Below are positions 1 to 8,736 of a stretch of 64,000 nucleotides of DNA, in pieces. Location: contig OY782506.1 in the NCBI GenBank assembly GCA_963677755.1, positions 1,736,001 through 1,800,000 on the forward strand. Direction: 5' to 3'. Below the pieces are notes generated by a model. The model made no database searches. It was not told the origin of the DNA and saw only the letters and a list, made by a program, of their open reading frames with translations. The translations under genes were made by a program, and so were the position numbers. The number at the start of each line of letters is the position of its first letter. The first letter of the stretch is position 1. This DNA comes from JAIOSF01 sp963677755 (GTDB lineage Bacteria > Campylobacterota > Campylobacteria > Campylobacterales > Arcobacteraceae).

Positions 1-1023
1 AATATTCATCATTTGATTAGTAGTTTGCTCTGTAACTATATTAATTGAATTTATAATATCAGCACTTCTTAACCCAGACATAATCAAAGTTCCTTCATCC
101 ATTCCCTCAGGTCTCTCATGAGCTTGTCTTATTGTAATTGCAGGAAATCCTAAGATTGACGATTCTTCTGTTATTGTACCACTATCACTTATTGCACAAT
201 AAGCATTGTGTTGCAAAGCGATATAATCAAAAAAGCCCAATGGCTTCATAAATTCAACTAAGGAGTTAAACTCTTTTTTATCTAAAGACTCTAGTTTTTT
301 TCTAGTTCTTGGATGAGTTGATACTATTACTCTTTTATTATATGTTTTTGCTATAACATTTAATGAATCTAGTAAGTCATTAAAATTTTGCTTGCTATCT
401 ACATTTTCTTCTCTGTGGGCACTTACTATAAAAAACTCTTTTTCTTTCAAATTTAGATTTTCTAATACTTTTGAGTTTTTTATATCTTCTTTGTGATATT
501 CAAGTACTTCTTTCATGGAAGAACCTGTTTTAATTACCGTTTCAGGTCTAATACCTTCTGATACTAGATAATCTCTTGCATGTTCTGTTAAAGTCATATT
601 TATATCACTTAACTGATCCACGATTTTTCTATTTATCTCTTCTGGTACTCTTTGATCGAAGCATCGGTTTCCAGCTTCCATATGAAAAATAGGTATTTTT
701 CTTCTTTTTGCAGATATTACAGATAAACAAGAGTTCGTATCACCATATAATAAAACTGCATCAGGTTTTAACTCTTTAAGTAGTTTGTCAGATTTACTAA
801 TAACATTAGCAATAGTCTCAGCTGCATTATCAGCAGCTGCATTTAGAAAATAATCTGGTTTTTTTATACCCATATCATTAAAAAACACTTCATTTAATTC
901 ATAATCATAGTTTTGACCACTATGAACTAATATATGATTTGTATATTTTTCAAGTTCAGCAATTACACGGCTAAGTTTTATGATTTCAGGTCTTGTTCCT
1001 ACTATTGTCATTACTGTTTTCAT
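1..1023 (-). CDS. wbjD: UDP-2-acetamido-2,6-dideoxy-hexose 2-epimerase (WbjD/FnlC/CapG-like), 3' end missing
   Basis: Partial gene running off the left edge; 341 codons are present and the stop lies outside. The product starts MKTVMTIVGTRPEIIKLSRV, the GTRPE opening of the WecB/non-hydrolysing epimerase family. It also carries HSGQNYDYELNEVFF, LLYGDTNSCLS, HMEAGNRCFDQRVPEE and SAHREEN. The NYDYELN and GNRCFDQRVPEE segments resemble WbjD/FnlC more than the general UDP-GlcNAc 2-epimerase. Family role: the last step of UDP-N-acetyl-L-fucosamine synthesis in the cytoplasm, inversion at C2. The ATG overlaps the stop of the upstream wbjB by 4 bases (ATGA), so the two are translationally coupled. 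A general MnaA-type epimerase is the alternative. Confidence 0.85.
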   Translation of the reverse strand, partial: MKTVMTIVGTRPEIIKLSRVIAELEKYTNHILVHSGQNYDYELNEVFFNDMGIKKPDYFLNAAADNAAETIANVISKSDKLLKELKPDAVLLYGDTNSCLSVISAKRRKIPIFHMEAGNRCFDQRVPEEINRKIVDQLSDINMTLTEHARDYLVSEGIRPETVIKTGSSMKEVLEYHKEDIKNSKVLENLNLKEKEFFIVSAHREENVDSKQNFNDLLDSLNVIAKTYNKRVIVSTHPRTRKKLESLDKKEFNSLVEFMKPLGFFDYIALQHNAYCAISDSGTITEESSILGFPAITIRQAHERPEGMDEGTLIMSGLRSADIINSINIVTEQTTNQMMNI

Positions 1024-2048
1024 GATATTACTCCAAACTCTTTAAGTTGGTCTTGTACTTCATGAAGCTCTAAAATCATTTTTCTTAACTCTTCTTCATT
1101 TAGCCTATGTGTATTATGAGAGTGGTATTCCCCTGCTTGGGTGATAACTTCCTCTCCATCTTCAAAAAATTTATTATAGTTTAAATCTCTATCATCAGAA
1201 GGGATACGATAATATTCATCCATATCTGTGGCTTTTACCATCTCCTCTTTTGTAAGAAGTGTCTCATAAAGTTTTTCACCGTGTCTTGTGCCTATCACTT
1301 TTACTTCATGGTTTTGTTTGTTCAATATATTTTTAAGTGTATTTGCAAGCAGTTCAATTGTAGCTGCTGGTGCTTTTTGTACAAAAATATCACCATTTTT
1401 TCCATTTTTAAATGCAAAGATTACTAAATCTACAGCTTGGTCTAAACTCATCATAAATCTAGTCATAGCAGGATCTGTAATAGTGATAGTTTTGTCATTT
1501 TTTATTTGATCAATAAAAAGAGGTATCACTGAACCTCTGCTTGCCATCACATTCCCATATCTCGTACAAGCTATCATAGTTTCATTATCATTTAGATTTC
1601 TGCTTTTTGCTACGGCAACTCTTTCCATCATTGCTTTACTTATACCCATTGCATTTATTGGATAAACAGCCTTATCTGTACTTAAAACTATCACTTTTTT
1701 TACTTTTGCTTCAATAGCTACATTTAATACATTTTCAGTACCTATAACATTTGTTTGTACTGCTTGCATAGGATAAAACTCACAAGATGGTACTTGCTTT
1801 AAAGCTGCTGCATGGAAAATGAAATCTACACCTCTAACTGCATCTTTTACAGAATTTATATCTCTTACATCTCCCAAATAAAATTTAAGTTTATCATTGC
1901 TATAAACTTTTCTCATATCATCTTGTTTTTTCTCATCTCTTGAAAAAATTCTTATCTCTTTTATATCCGTATTTAAAAAACCTCTTAAAACAGCATTTCC
2001 AAATGAGCCTGTTCCACCTGTGATTAGTAATGTTTTATTTTTGAACAT
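1020..2048 (-). CDS. wbjB: UDP-GlcNAc 4,6-dehydratase/5-epimerase (WbjB/CapE/FnlA-like)
   Basis: 342 aa, the usual CapE/WbjB length. It is an extended short-chain dehydrogenase with an N-terminal Rossmann motif (LLITGGTGSFGNAVL), LGDVRD, the HAAALKQVP segment, LSTDKAVYP, and a GISKAMME stretch in which M replaces the usual Tyr of YxxxK. That replacement is typical of the CapE/FlaA1 group. Family role: it starts conversion of UDP-GlcNAc to UDP-6-deoxy-4-keto-hexose for N-acetylfucosamine-type sugars. It overlaps the preceding glycosyltransferase by 14 bases and the following wbjD by 4, so it belongs to one compact operon. FlaA1/PseB (pseudaminic acid) is a related alternative; the WbjD-like neighbour favours the FucNAc pathway. 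Confidence 0.88.
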   Translation of the reverse strand: MFKNKTLLITGGTGSFGNAVLRGFLNTDIKEIRIFSRDEKKQDDMRKVYSNDKLKFYLGDVRDINSVKDAVRGVDFIFHAAALKQVPSCEFYPMQAVQTNVIGTENVLNVAIEAKVKKVIVLSTDKAVYPINAMGISKAMMERVAVAKSRNLNDNETMIACTRYGNVMASRGSVIPLFIDQIKNDKTITITDPAMTRFMMSLDQAVDLVIFAFKNGKNGDIFVQKAPAATIELLANTLKNILNKQNHEVKVIGTRHGEKLYETLLTKEEMVKATDMDEYYRIPSDDRDLNYNKFFEDGEEVITQAGEYHSHNTHRLNEEELRKMILELHEVQDQLKEFGVIS

Positions 2049-3162
2049 TTTTTATAACCTTTTTACATAATTTTAAATATTCTTTCGCTCTTTCTTTTGA
2101 TGACGGTAATTCTTCTACAATTATCGAAGCTTTTGAAACTATATTGTTATATAATTTATTGTCAGAATAGATTCTAACTATCTGACGCATAATATCTTTA
2201 GTATCATATGGATCAAAATAAAGTGCAGCATCTTTACATACAGATGTAGCAAAAGAGTAGTTTGACGTCAAAATTGGTTTCTTCATTATCATCGCTTCAG
2301 GATAAGATGCCGTAAAGCTTTCAACCAATGTAGGCAAAAATAATGCATCGGCCTTTGCATATATATATGGGCATTCATCAAGTTTTACCGAACCTATGTT
2401 TATAATATATTCCTTTGAATCTTTAAACTTACTTTGAAAAATTTCTTCAGACAATGTTAGTATAAATTTTATCTTGAGTTTCTTTTCTTTAATAATTTTA
2501 ACCAAGTCATTAATTATATCTAATTTTTTATGTGGATAATATGCTGAAACAGTAACAAACCAAAATTCACCTTCTTCTTTTTTTGGTAATAAGTTTAAAT
2601 CATTAAACTCTTGCTCAAAAACAGAATGATATTTACTGGATACTACGCTTATTTTTTCTTTTGATTTATCGATAAATCTTGCAAATCTATCTTTCATATC
2701 TTGAGTTTGTACAACATATAAATCTGCATTATTTTTTAACAAAACTTTATGATAAAATTTTATTAATGTAAACTTTAATTTTTCAAAACCTTTCATATTT
2801 TGAATATATGGTAAATCTTTATACAGATATAAGCCATTTGCAAAACCCATAACATGTTTTGATTTTGGTTTCCAATAAGTTGGACCAAAAACAGAAAAAA
2901 CAACATCTGGCTTAATACTTTTCTCTGCAGAGTTCAATTGCTTTATTACTTTATCAAATATTATAAAGCGACTAGGATTCTGAAAGTTATAAAATTTAAA
3001 ATTTTTAGGGAATAAGTCTTTTATTATCTCTTTATTCATAGAAGGAGATAAAAAAACATGATATTCATTTTCCTGAAAATGAATACATTCATTTATAAAA
3101 GATAAAGCAACTTGTAAGGCTCCACCTGTTTTTAAATTTGTTGTATTTATAAGTATTTTCAT
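2035..3162 (-). CDS. glycosyltransferase, GT-B fold, family 4-like
   Basis: 375 aa. The N-terminus has the GT4 pattern NTTNLKTGGALQVALSFINE (glycine-rich acceptor loop). The C-terminal half contains FVTVSAYYPHKKLDIINDLVK and ALFLPTLVESFTASYPEAMIMKKP, the donor-binding E-x7-E region of family 4 enzymes. Such enzymes are retaining and act on the cytoplasmic side of the membrane on lipid-linked oligosaccharides. The start ATG lies 1 base beyond the preceding SDR gene and the end overlaps wbjB, so it is operonic. The sugar transferred cannot be read from the sequence. Confidence 0.82.
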   Translation of the reverse strand: MKILINTTNLKTGGALQVALSFINECIHFQENEYHVFLSPSMNKEIIKDLFPKNFKFYNFQNPSRFIIFDKVIKQLNSAEKSIKPDVVFSVFGPTYWKPKSKHVMGFANGLYLYKDLPYIQNMKGFEKLKFTLIKFYHKVLLKNNADLYVVQTQDMKDRFARFIDKSKEKISVVSSKYHSVFEQEFNDLNLLPKKEEGEFWFVTVSAYYPHKKLDIINDLVKIIKEKKLKIKFILTLSEEIFQSKFKDSKEYIINIGSVKLDECPYIYAKADALFLPTLVESFTASYPEAMIMKKPILTSNYSFATSVCKDAALYFDPYDTKDIMRQIVRIYSDNKLYNNIVSKASIIVEELPSSKERAKEYLKLCKKVIKNVQK

Positions 3163-3163
3163 A

Positions 3164-3985
3164 TTACTTTTTTAATTCCTTCAATAAATAATCTTCTACC
3201 TTAATAAAATCTGTTGTACCTATTATAGTATTTAATAAATCAGTATTTGCAATAGATGCTTTAAGTTCATCTCTTTGAGTATTAACTGTTTGTATTTGTA
3301 ACCCTTCAAGTTTTAAAAAGTTCAAAATATCATATACTCTATTGCCATTGCCACTAGCAATATTTAAAATTTTTGGTAATTTTTTAATTTTTAAAAGTTG
3401 TAAATATACATTAATTACATCATTAATACAAATATAATCACGAATTGAAGTTCCCCCATTAATAATATTTAATGACCGTTTGTTTATATAAGCATATTTT
3501 ATTTTACTAATTACAGAAAATTTATCTTCTCCACCATACATATTAAATACTCTAGCAATAGTATAATCAATATTTCTAGCTTCACAAAATCTTTTGATTA
3601 ATTCTTCATTAGATACTTTTAATGCTGCTTGTAAACTTGTCGGCATTACTGAATCTATTTCTGAACAAAATTTATTATTTCCATATACAGAACTACTACT
3701 TGTATAAATAATTTTATCAATCACTATATTATTTTTCTCTAACATAGTTAAAATTCTAGCCGTATTGAAAATAGAATTTTCTATGTAGTTATCTAGATTC
3801 TTTATATCATAAAGATCTGTAGAAGCTTGAAAATTATTAAATATTATTTGAACATTTTCTTTTTTCAATCTTAAAGCACTAATTATCTCTTCAAAATTTT
3901 CTTTTGAAGAAAGTAAAATTGCATCTTCTATACTCTTACCTAAAGCTTTTGATAGATTGCTTCTCTTCCCAAAAATAAGTACCAT
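3164..3985 (-). CDS. NAD-dependent epimerase/dehydratase-like protein, catalytic Tyr apparently absent
   Basis: 273 aa, short for the extended SDR family. An N-terminal nucleotide-binding strand (MVLIFGKRSNLSKALGKSI) lacks a clear GxxGxxG. The middle has IIYTSSSSVYG and IARVFNMYGG, and the C-terminus has GGTSIRDYICINDVINVYLQL and LNIASGNG, all typical of sugar-nucleotide epimerases. At the YxxxK position the sequence reads QAALK, so Gln replaces the catalytic Tyr. The Rossmann motif is also weak, so this may be a non-catalytic or reductase-like relative. It sits 12 bases after the GT2 gene and 1 base before the GT4 gene, and could serve in the same deoxysugar pathway. Function unassigned. Confidence 0.65.
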   Translation of the reverse strand: MVLIFGKRSNLSKALGKSIEDAILLSSKENFEEIISALRLKKENVQIIFNNFQASTDLYDIKNLDNYIENSIFNTARILTMLEKNNIVIDKIIYTSSSSVYGNNKFCSEIDSVMPTSLQAALKVSNEELIKRFCEARNIDYTIARVFNMYGGEDKFSVISKIKYAYINKRSLNIINGGTSIRDYICINDVINVYLQLLKIKKLPKILNIASGNGNRVYDILNFLKLEGLQIQTVNTQRDELKASIANTDLLNTIIGTTDFIKVEDYLLKELKK

Positions 3986-3997
3986 TAAAATCCTTTT

Positions 3998-4906
3998 CTA
4001 TAAATTTCTCAAGACAATAACTAAAGCCTTTAAAAAAATCATTTTATTACTTTTTCTAAAAGAAATTAAAATTATTGACCAATCATAACTATTCAAAAAA
4101 TACTTTATTGATGCTTTAGCAAGCATTAATTCATATTCTTTAGGCTTCTCATATTGTTTAAAATTCTTTAATTTTTCTTTTAATAATTCTTCTATAAATT
4201 TGGAATACTCTATAGTAAATTTATTTAATTGTTCCCGCACTTCCATTTTTATGTTTTTTGCATTTACTCTTGACATAGAATTTTTTAGAATTCTATATTT
4301 TAAAACAACTTCATTTATATTACCAAATTTAGCACCTTTTCTATACATATTTAACCATAAATCTAAATCTTCAGCATTACGATTTCCATATATCCCATAT
4401 AGTAAATTATTTTCTATTAAAAAACTTTTTTTAATCATAACACTAGGATGAGCAAATGGAACATCATTTATCAATGTTAATAATATATCATTCTGATTAG
4501 ATGGTTTTTTATAATATTTTAATTCATTTCCAAACTTATCAATTGTAATTACATTACCACCACATATATCAAGTGAATTTTTTGTTATATATTTATATTG
4601 ATTATCTAATCTATCATTAACTGAAATATCATCTTGATCCATTCTAGCTATATACTTTCCTTTTGATAATTTAATACCCTCATTTAACGTTTCTATTAGT
4701 CCTTTGTTTTTCCTTGAAACTAATATAATTCTATCATCTAATCTTTCATATTTTTTAATTATACTTAAGCTGTTATCAGTAGATCCATCATTTATTATAA
4801 TTAACTCAAAATTTTTGTAAGTTTGGTTCAAAATACTTTCAATAGACTCAGCCAAGTATTTATCACAATTATATACTGGTAAAAGTACACTTATTAAATT
4901 ATTCAT
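3998..4906 (-). CDS. glycosyltransferase family 2
   Basis: 302 aa. The N-terminal GT-A domain is clear: ISVLLPVYNCDKYLAESIESIL, FELIIINDGSTDNSLSI, and the DXD-type metal site in GKYIARMDQDD. AEDLDLWLNMYRKGAKF is the usual ED acceptor-site motif. There are no membrane segments, so it is a cytoplasmic, membrane-associated inverting transferase of the repeat-unit assembly line. It overlaps the preceding SDR gene by 8 bases. Donor and acceptor are unknown. Confidence 0.85.
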   Translation of the reverse strand: MNNLISVLLPVYNCDKYLAESIESILNQTYKNFELIIINDGSTDNSLSIIKKYERLDDRIILVSRKNKGLIETLNEGIKLSKGKYIARMDQDDISVNDRLDNQYKYITKNSLDICGGNVITIDKFGNELKYYKKPSNQNDILLTLINDVPFAHPSVMIKKSFLIENNLLYGIYGNRNAEDLDLWLNMYRKGAKFGNINEVVLKYRILKNSMSRVNAKNIKMEVREQLNKFTIEYSKFIEELLKEKLKNFKQYEKPKEYELMLAKASIKYFLNSYDWSIILISFRKSNKMIFLKALVIVLRNL

Positions 4907-5594
4907 AATATTTTTTCACTCTATTTTCTATATAATTTTCATGGAAAATATCATATTTTAAAAGTAATGCTTCAATATTCTTCACATCAATTAAAAAATC
5001 GCCTTCCATTTGAATAAGATTATAATTTACTTTTTTATTGCATATTTTTTCAAGTATGTTTACTAAATGAAGAACTTTAGTGTTCTTATAATTTGCTATA
5101 TTTTGGATTGTATTAATAAATTTTTTTGCATTTACTATTTTATTCACTATAAATACAACATCGTCTATATCTATAATATTTCTTTCTATATTGAATAAAT
5201 TAAAATTTTTTTCATTCATAATTGTTTTGTATAAAAATCCTATCAATTGGTTTTCATTATTATTTCCTAAAACTTGAGGAAGTCTAAAAATATTAAATTT
5301 ATCAGAATTTTCAATAATAATCTGCTCCATATTCACTTTATGTTTTGTATATGAACTCATTTCAAAGTAAGTATCATACATTGAACATGTGCTAAAATAT
5401 ACAAAATGCTTTTCCTGACTATAGTTTTTTAAACACTTATATAATAATTTTTCTTCTCTAAGAAACTCTTCACTAGATACTACTTTAGAATTGGAAACAC
5501 CTGAAGCAAATAAAACTACATCATCATTGTTTTCATATTCTTTGAATGCTTTTGCTATTAATCCATTACCAATTATCATTATATTCTTATCCAA
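4899..5594 (-). CDS. short NAD-dependent epimerase/dehydratase-like protein
   Basis: 231 aa, smaller than the usual 300-350 aa of sugar-nucleotide epimerases. It shows a Rossmann start (IMIIGNGLIAKAFKEY), a catalytic Ser region (VYFSTCSMYD), a preserved YxxxK (SSYTKHKVNMEQ) and FRLPQVLG. Unlike the other small SDR of this locus, it keeps Tyr and Lys. It probably modifies a nucleotide sugar (reduction or epimerisation). It lacks the C-terminal cupin domain of WbjC/CapF, so it is not an obvious WbjC. It overlaps GT11 (16 bases) and GT2 (8 bases). Confidence 0.68.
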   Translation of the reverse strand: MDKNIMIIGNGLIAKAFKEYENNDDVVLFASGVSNSKVVSSEEFLREEKLLYKCLKNYSQEKHFVYFSTCSMYDTYFEMSSYTKHKVNMEQIIIENSDKFNIFRLPQVLGNNNENQLIGFLYKTIMNEKNFNLFNIERNIIDIDDVVFIVNKIVNAKKFINTIQNIANYKNTKVLHLVNILEKICNKKVNYNLIQMEGDFLIDVKNIEALLLKYDIFHENYIENRVKKYYE

Positions 5595-6451
5595 TTATCA
5601 CAAATAATATTTTTACTTTTATCTTGGAGACTATCATCTACAAACCATACTTTAGGAGAAATAACTATTTTACTTTCATTTTCATTTAGCCAAGCACTCC
5701 ACCAACTGAAAGAACTATTTGCTATAATATTATGCTTACAGCTCTTCATAAGTTCTAAGTCATCAAAAGGGCTTTTCGTATCAGATATGAATACTTTATT
5801 TTCTAAAAATTCAAAATTTTGTTTACACCATTCAATATCATCTGAAAAGATATAAAAACTTGGATTTTTTATATTTAATCTTATATTTGCCACTGCTAAT
5901 TTATAATAGTTTAAATCACAAGTACCATGGATACTATTTGTATATGGATTTAGTACATAATCCCCCCTTCTGATATGAAGTGATACACTTTGTGTATTTT
6001 GAATACTGTGCAAGTGTTTTTTTGCTTCATTAGAGATGTTTTCTTTTAAAGTAAATTCTTTGAGTAATTCATTTCTAATATCTTTAAAATAATTTTCATT
6101 TTGCCAATAGCCATCAAGATAAATATTACTTTTATATCTAAATACTTTATCATCAAATACAAATATTTCTTTTTCAACAAAATAACTTTTTGGTTTCTTA
6201 GTAGTTAGACCAAGTTTACTTTTTACTTTGAACAAAATATTTTCTTTTCCTGCTAATTTTATTATTTCTTTTTTAGAAGCAATTTTTTCTTCTATATTAA
6301 ATTGATTTAATTCATATTTTCTTAAAGTTTGCTTTGGATAAAAAGATATGTCAAGTTTAACTTCATCTTCACTTTTAATTGATATTGATTTTGCCATAGC
6401 ATATTGAAACATTTGGTTACCGAGGCCACCTTGAATCTTGATTATTATCAC
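5579..6451 (-). CDS. alpha-1,2-fucosyltransferase-like glycosyltransferase, family GT11
   Basis: 290 aa, normal for bacterial GT11. It contains the family hallmarks: KIQGGLGNQMFQYAMAKSIS at the N-terminus, SLHIRRGDYV around residue 155 (the HxRRxD GDP-fucose site), FYIFSDDIEWCKQNF, and IANSSFSWWSAWLNE near the C-terminus. Family role: transfer of L-fucose, or a related 6-deoxyhexose, from a GDP-sugar in alpha-1,2 linkage. No GDP-fucose synthesis genes are in the window, so the donor must come from elsewhere. The start overlaps the FkbM methyltransferase stop by 4 bases. Confidence 0.88.
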   Translation of the reverse strand: MIIIKIQGGLGNQMFQYAMAKSISIKSEDEVKLDISFYPKQTLRKYELNQFNIEEKIASKKEIIKLAGKENILFKVKSKLGLTTKKPKSYFVEKEIFVFDDKVFRYKSNIYLDGYWQNENYFKDIRNELLKEFTLKENISNEAKKHLHSIQNTQSVSLHIRRGDYVLNPYTNSIHGTCDLNYYKLAVANIRLNIKNPSFYIFSDDIEWCKQNFEFLENKVFISDTKSPFDDLELMKSCKHNIIANSSFSWWSAWLNENESKIVISPKVWFVDDSLQDKSKNIICDNWIRI

Positions 6452-7206
6452 CTATTTAACCACATTTGTTTATTTACAAAAATAGAGTTAATTCCAGTAA
6501 ATGCATATTCAAAATAACCATTTGAAAGTAAAAAGTTAATTATTCTATCGTCTTTCTGTGCCATTCCTTCTGTTACAAAATTTATCGTTTCAATACATAT
6601 ACAAATTGGTTTAAATCTTTTAAAGTCTAATGATTTTAATATCTGATAATCTAATCCCTCTACATCAATAGAAAGAAAATGTATCTGTTTATTTATAAAA
6701 TAGCTTTCAAACAAACTATTTATATCTACTACTTCTACAGATTTAACTTCATTTACTTTATAACCTAAACTTTCATAATAAGATGCTTCCTCGTTTGAAA
6801 ATGTATTAAGTGTTTTACTATCCATAATAAAAAAATCAAGTTCTGTTAAGTCTTCTTCTTGAGATTTTATACCCTTATTTACTATAATGTCATTTTTTCT
6901 TTTAGATTTTAAAAACTTAGCTAAGAAAGGATCTGGTTCTACCAAGACACCTGTGTAATCTCTTTTATTTTTAAAGTAAAATTTTGCTGTATTCGATAAT
7001 TTCCAAGGAGAATTAGCTCCTATATCACAATAGTTAATATTTTTTGTATAACCTATCGTATTTAAAATTATTTCAACTATTATATCCTCACCCGTTTGAG
7101 AAAATGAGATATTTTTGAACATAAATGCAGGTTTTATATTTCTATATATTTCCATATATTTTTCAGGTAAGAATGTTTTAATTTTTTCTTTTATTATTTT
7201 TTTCAT
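6448..7206 (-). CDS. FkbM-family SAM methyltransferase
   Basis: 252 aa. Features of the FkbM group are present: SFSQTGEDIIVEIIL, YCDIGANSPWKLSNTAKFYF (SAM-binding DIGA), VLVEPDPFLAKFLK, and IHFLSIDVEGLDYQILKSLDF. FkbM proteins O-methylate hydroxyls of sugars or polyketides; here a glycan sugar is the probable substrate. It is one base from the upstream methyltransferase gene and overlaps GT11. No membrane segment is visible. Confidence 0.85.
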   Translation of the reverse strand: MKKIIKEKIKTFLPEKYMEIYRNIKPAFMFKNISFSQTGEDIIVEIILNTIGYTKNINYCDIGANSPWKLSNTAKFYFKNKRDYTGVLVEPDPFLAKFLKSKRKNDIIVNKGIKSQEEDLTELDFFIMDSKTLNTFSNEEASYYESLGYKVNEVKSVEVVDINSLFESYFINKQIHFLSIDVEGLDYQILKSLDFKRFKPICICIETINFVTEGMAQKDDRIINFLLSNGYFEYAFTGINSIFVNKQMWLNR

Positions 7207-7207
7207 G

Positions 7208-7873
7208 TTATTTCTTTTTCATTACAACTTGATATCCAAAGTGTAAGTAAGACTCATCTTTAACCTTATATAAACTTCTTATCAAGGGAATTAAAAACTT
7301 AATAAATATTTTTTTTATTTTATTATCAGCTAATCTATATAGTTCTTGTATCACATATTCTGTAGGATTTCCATTTTGAACTATCTCTACTATTTCCAAA
7401 TTATTATCCTCAGCCATTTTTTCATACCAATAGCTGGAAAATCCATTATAAAAATAATAAGGAGTTTGATGTGGTATACTACAAAATGGTGCAGATATAA
7501 TTAATAATGCATCCTTTTTTAGCAATCTAGAAAACTCTTTTATTGTGTTATTTGGAAAAGGCAAATGTTCAAGAACTTCTGTACATAAAATTACATCAAA
7601 TATATTATCCTTTTCATCTATATCCCAAATGTCACCTACATAATCTAACTTTCCATAGTCCCATGTTTTATTTTGCAATCCTACACTATCACCTGAACCA
7701 TCATATTCACCAAAATCTTGTGCTTTATAATTTAAATGTTCACAATACTTTCTATACTGTTGTGTTCCACAACCTGCATCTAATATTGTTAAATTTTCAG
7801 ACAAGCTTTCTAATTTTTTCTTAACCCATTCATTACGAAACTTTGAATTATCATAAGTATCAAATAATTTCAT
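7208..7873 (-). CDS. class I SAM-dependent methyltransferase
   Basis: 221 aa. SAM-binding motif I is LTILDAGCGTQQYRKYC. The acidic loop and motif IV region read DVILCTEVLEHLPFPNNTIKEF, the Methyltransf_11 pattern, followed by LLKKDALLIISAPF. The substrate is not evident; a sugar or lipid carrier of the surface glycan is a reasonable guess. Its start overlaps the preceding sulfotransferase by 14 bases, which makes it part of the same operon. Confidence 0.82.
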   Translation of the reverse strand: MKLFDTYDNSKFRNEWVKKKLESLSENLTILDAGCGTQQYRKYCEHLNYKAQDFGEYDGSGDSVGLQNKTWDYGKLDYVGDIWDIDEKDNIFDVILCTEVLEHLPFPNNTIKEFSRLLKKDALLIISAPFCSIPHQTPYYFYNGFSSYWYEKMAEDNNLEIVEIVQNGNPTEYVIQELYRLADNKIKKIFIKFLIPLIRSLYKVKDESYLHFGYQVVMKKK

Positions 7874-8720
7874 TTTTTTCCTTTTGTATTAATATGTCAT
7901 TTTTATAATCATAATTATAGTTAGAATTTTTAAAATTTCTCAAATCTATTGTACTATCAACTGTTTTAAATCTATCATAACCAAACAAATTCATCTCTCT
8001 ACTATATATATTTAGCACTAATTTTAACAACTCTTGATCATAATATTCTTCATTAGAAATTTTTTTAGGAGAGACTCTTATACTTTCTTTTTTTGTTGGA
8101 ATTTTAATATCAAACTTTGTTGCTAATTCTTTAATATCATTATCTAATGTTTCATTTTTATTTATCCAGTCTACAACTATTTCACCTTTATCATTAAATA
8201 ATTGTGGAAATAAAAAATTCCTTGAAGGCCATTTATCAGTTCTATTAATTATCTTCAAAACTAAGTGTTTAAATCCTTTTTGTGCATCTTCATAGTCATA
8301 ATTTTTTGAATTTATATAATCCCCAAAGTTCTTTACATGATGATAATAAGATATTAGGAATGTCAAAGGATTTCTAACAGTAGAAAATAAAAAATACCCT
8401 TCCAATTTTTGTTTTTTTATTGGTGTTAACCCTATAGGGCATAATTCATCACTTCTATCATCTCTTACAACTACATGATTAAAATTTAAATGTAAAAATT
8501 CATTATCACTCAAACTATTTAAATAACTACCACCTGTTTTTGGAATATGTATATGACCCAGCCTTTCAACTTTTAATTTTTTAATTTTCTTTTCATACTT
8601 ATACTTAGTAATCATTAAATTAGGTCTAAAATCAATAATTCCAAACAGTACTCTTAGCCATGGAAGTGATCTATTTTGCTCTCCTTGAAATGCATTATAC
8701 TTCAACCATTTATTTATCAT
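7860..8720 (-). CDS. sulfotransferase family 2-like protein
   Basis: 286 aa. GHIHIPKTGGSYLNSLS is the 5'-phosphosulfate-binding loop (PKTGG) of the Sulfotransfer_2 group, and FSTVRNPLTFLISYYHHVKN is the 3'-phosphate-binding RxPxxxxxSxY motif. These proteins move sulfate from PAPS to carbohydrate hydroxyls. A second, different sulfotransferase lies two genes upstream, and a broken PAPS-forming kinase remnant is further upstream, so sulfation of the polysaccharide is a consistent theme. There is no signal peptide, so action before export is likely. It overlaps the methyltransferase gene by 14 bases. Confidence 0.8.
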   Translation of the reverse strand: MINKWLKYNAFQGEQNRSLPWLRVLFGIIDFRPNLMITKYKYEKKIKKLKVERLGHIHIPKTGGSYLNSLSDNEFLHLNFNHVVVRDDRSDELCPIGLTPIKKQKLEGYFLFSTVRNPLTFLISYYHHVKNFGDYINSKNYDYEDAQKGFKHLVLKIINRTDKWPSRNFLFPQLFNDKGEIVVDWINKNETLDNDIKELATKFDIKIPTKKESIRVSPKKISNEEYYDQELLKLVLNIYSREMNLFGYDRFKTVDSTIDLRNFKNSNYNYDYKNDILIQKEKNEII

Positions 8721-8736
8721 ATTTTCCTCTTTTCTG

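Noticed and set aside
4899..5594. The short SDR as WbjC.
   Set aside because: It has YxxxK but is 231 aa and lacks the C-terminal cupin domain of WbjC/CapF, so a firm name is not justified.
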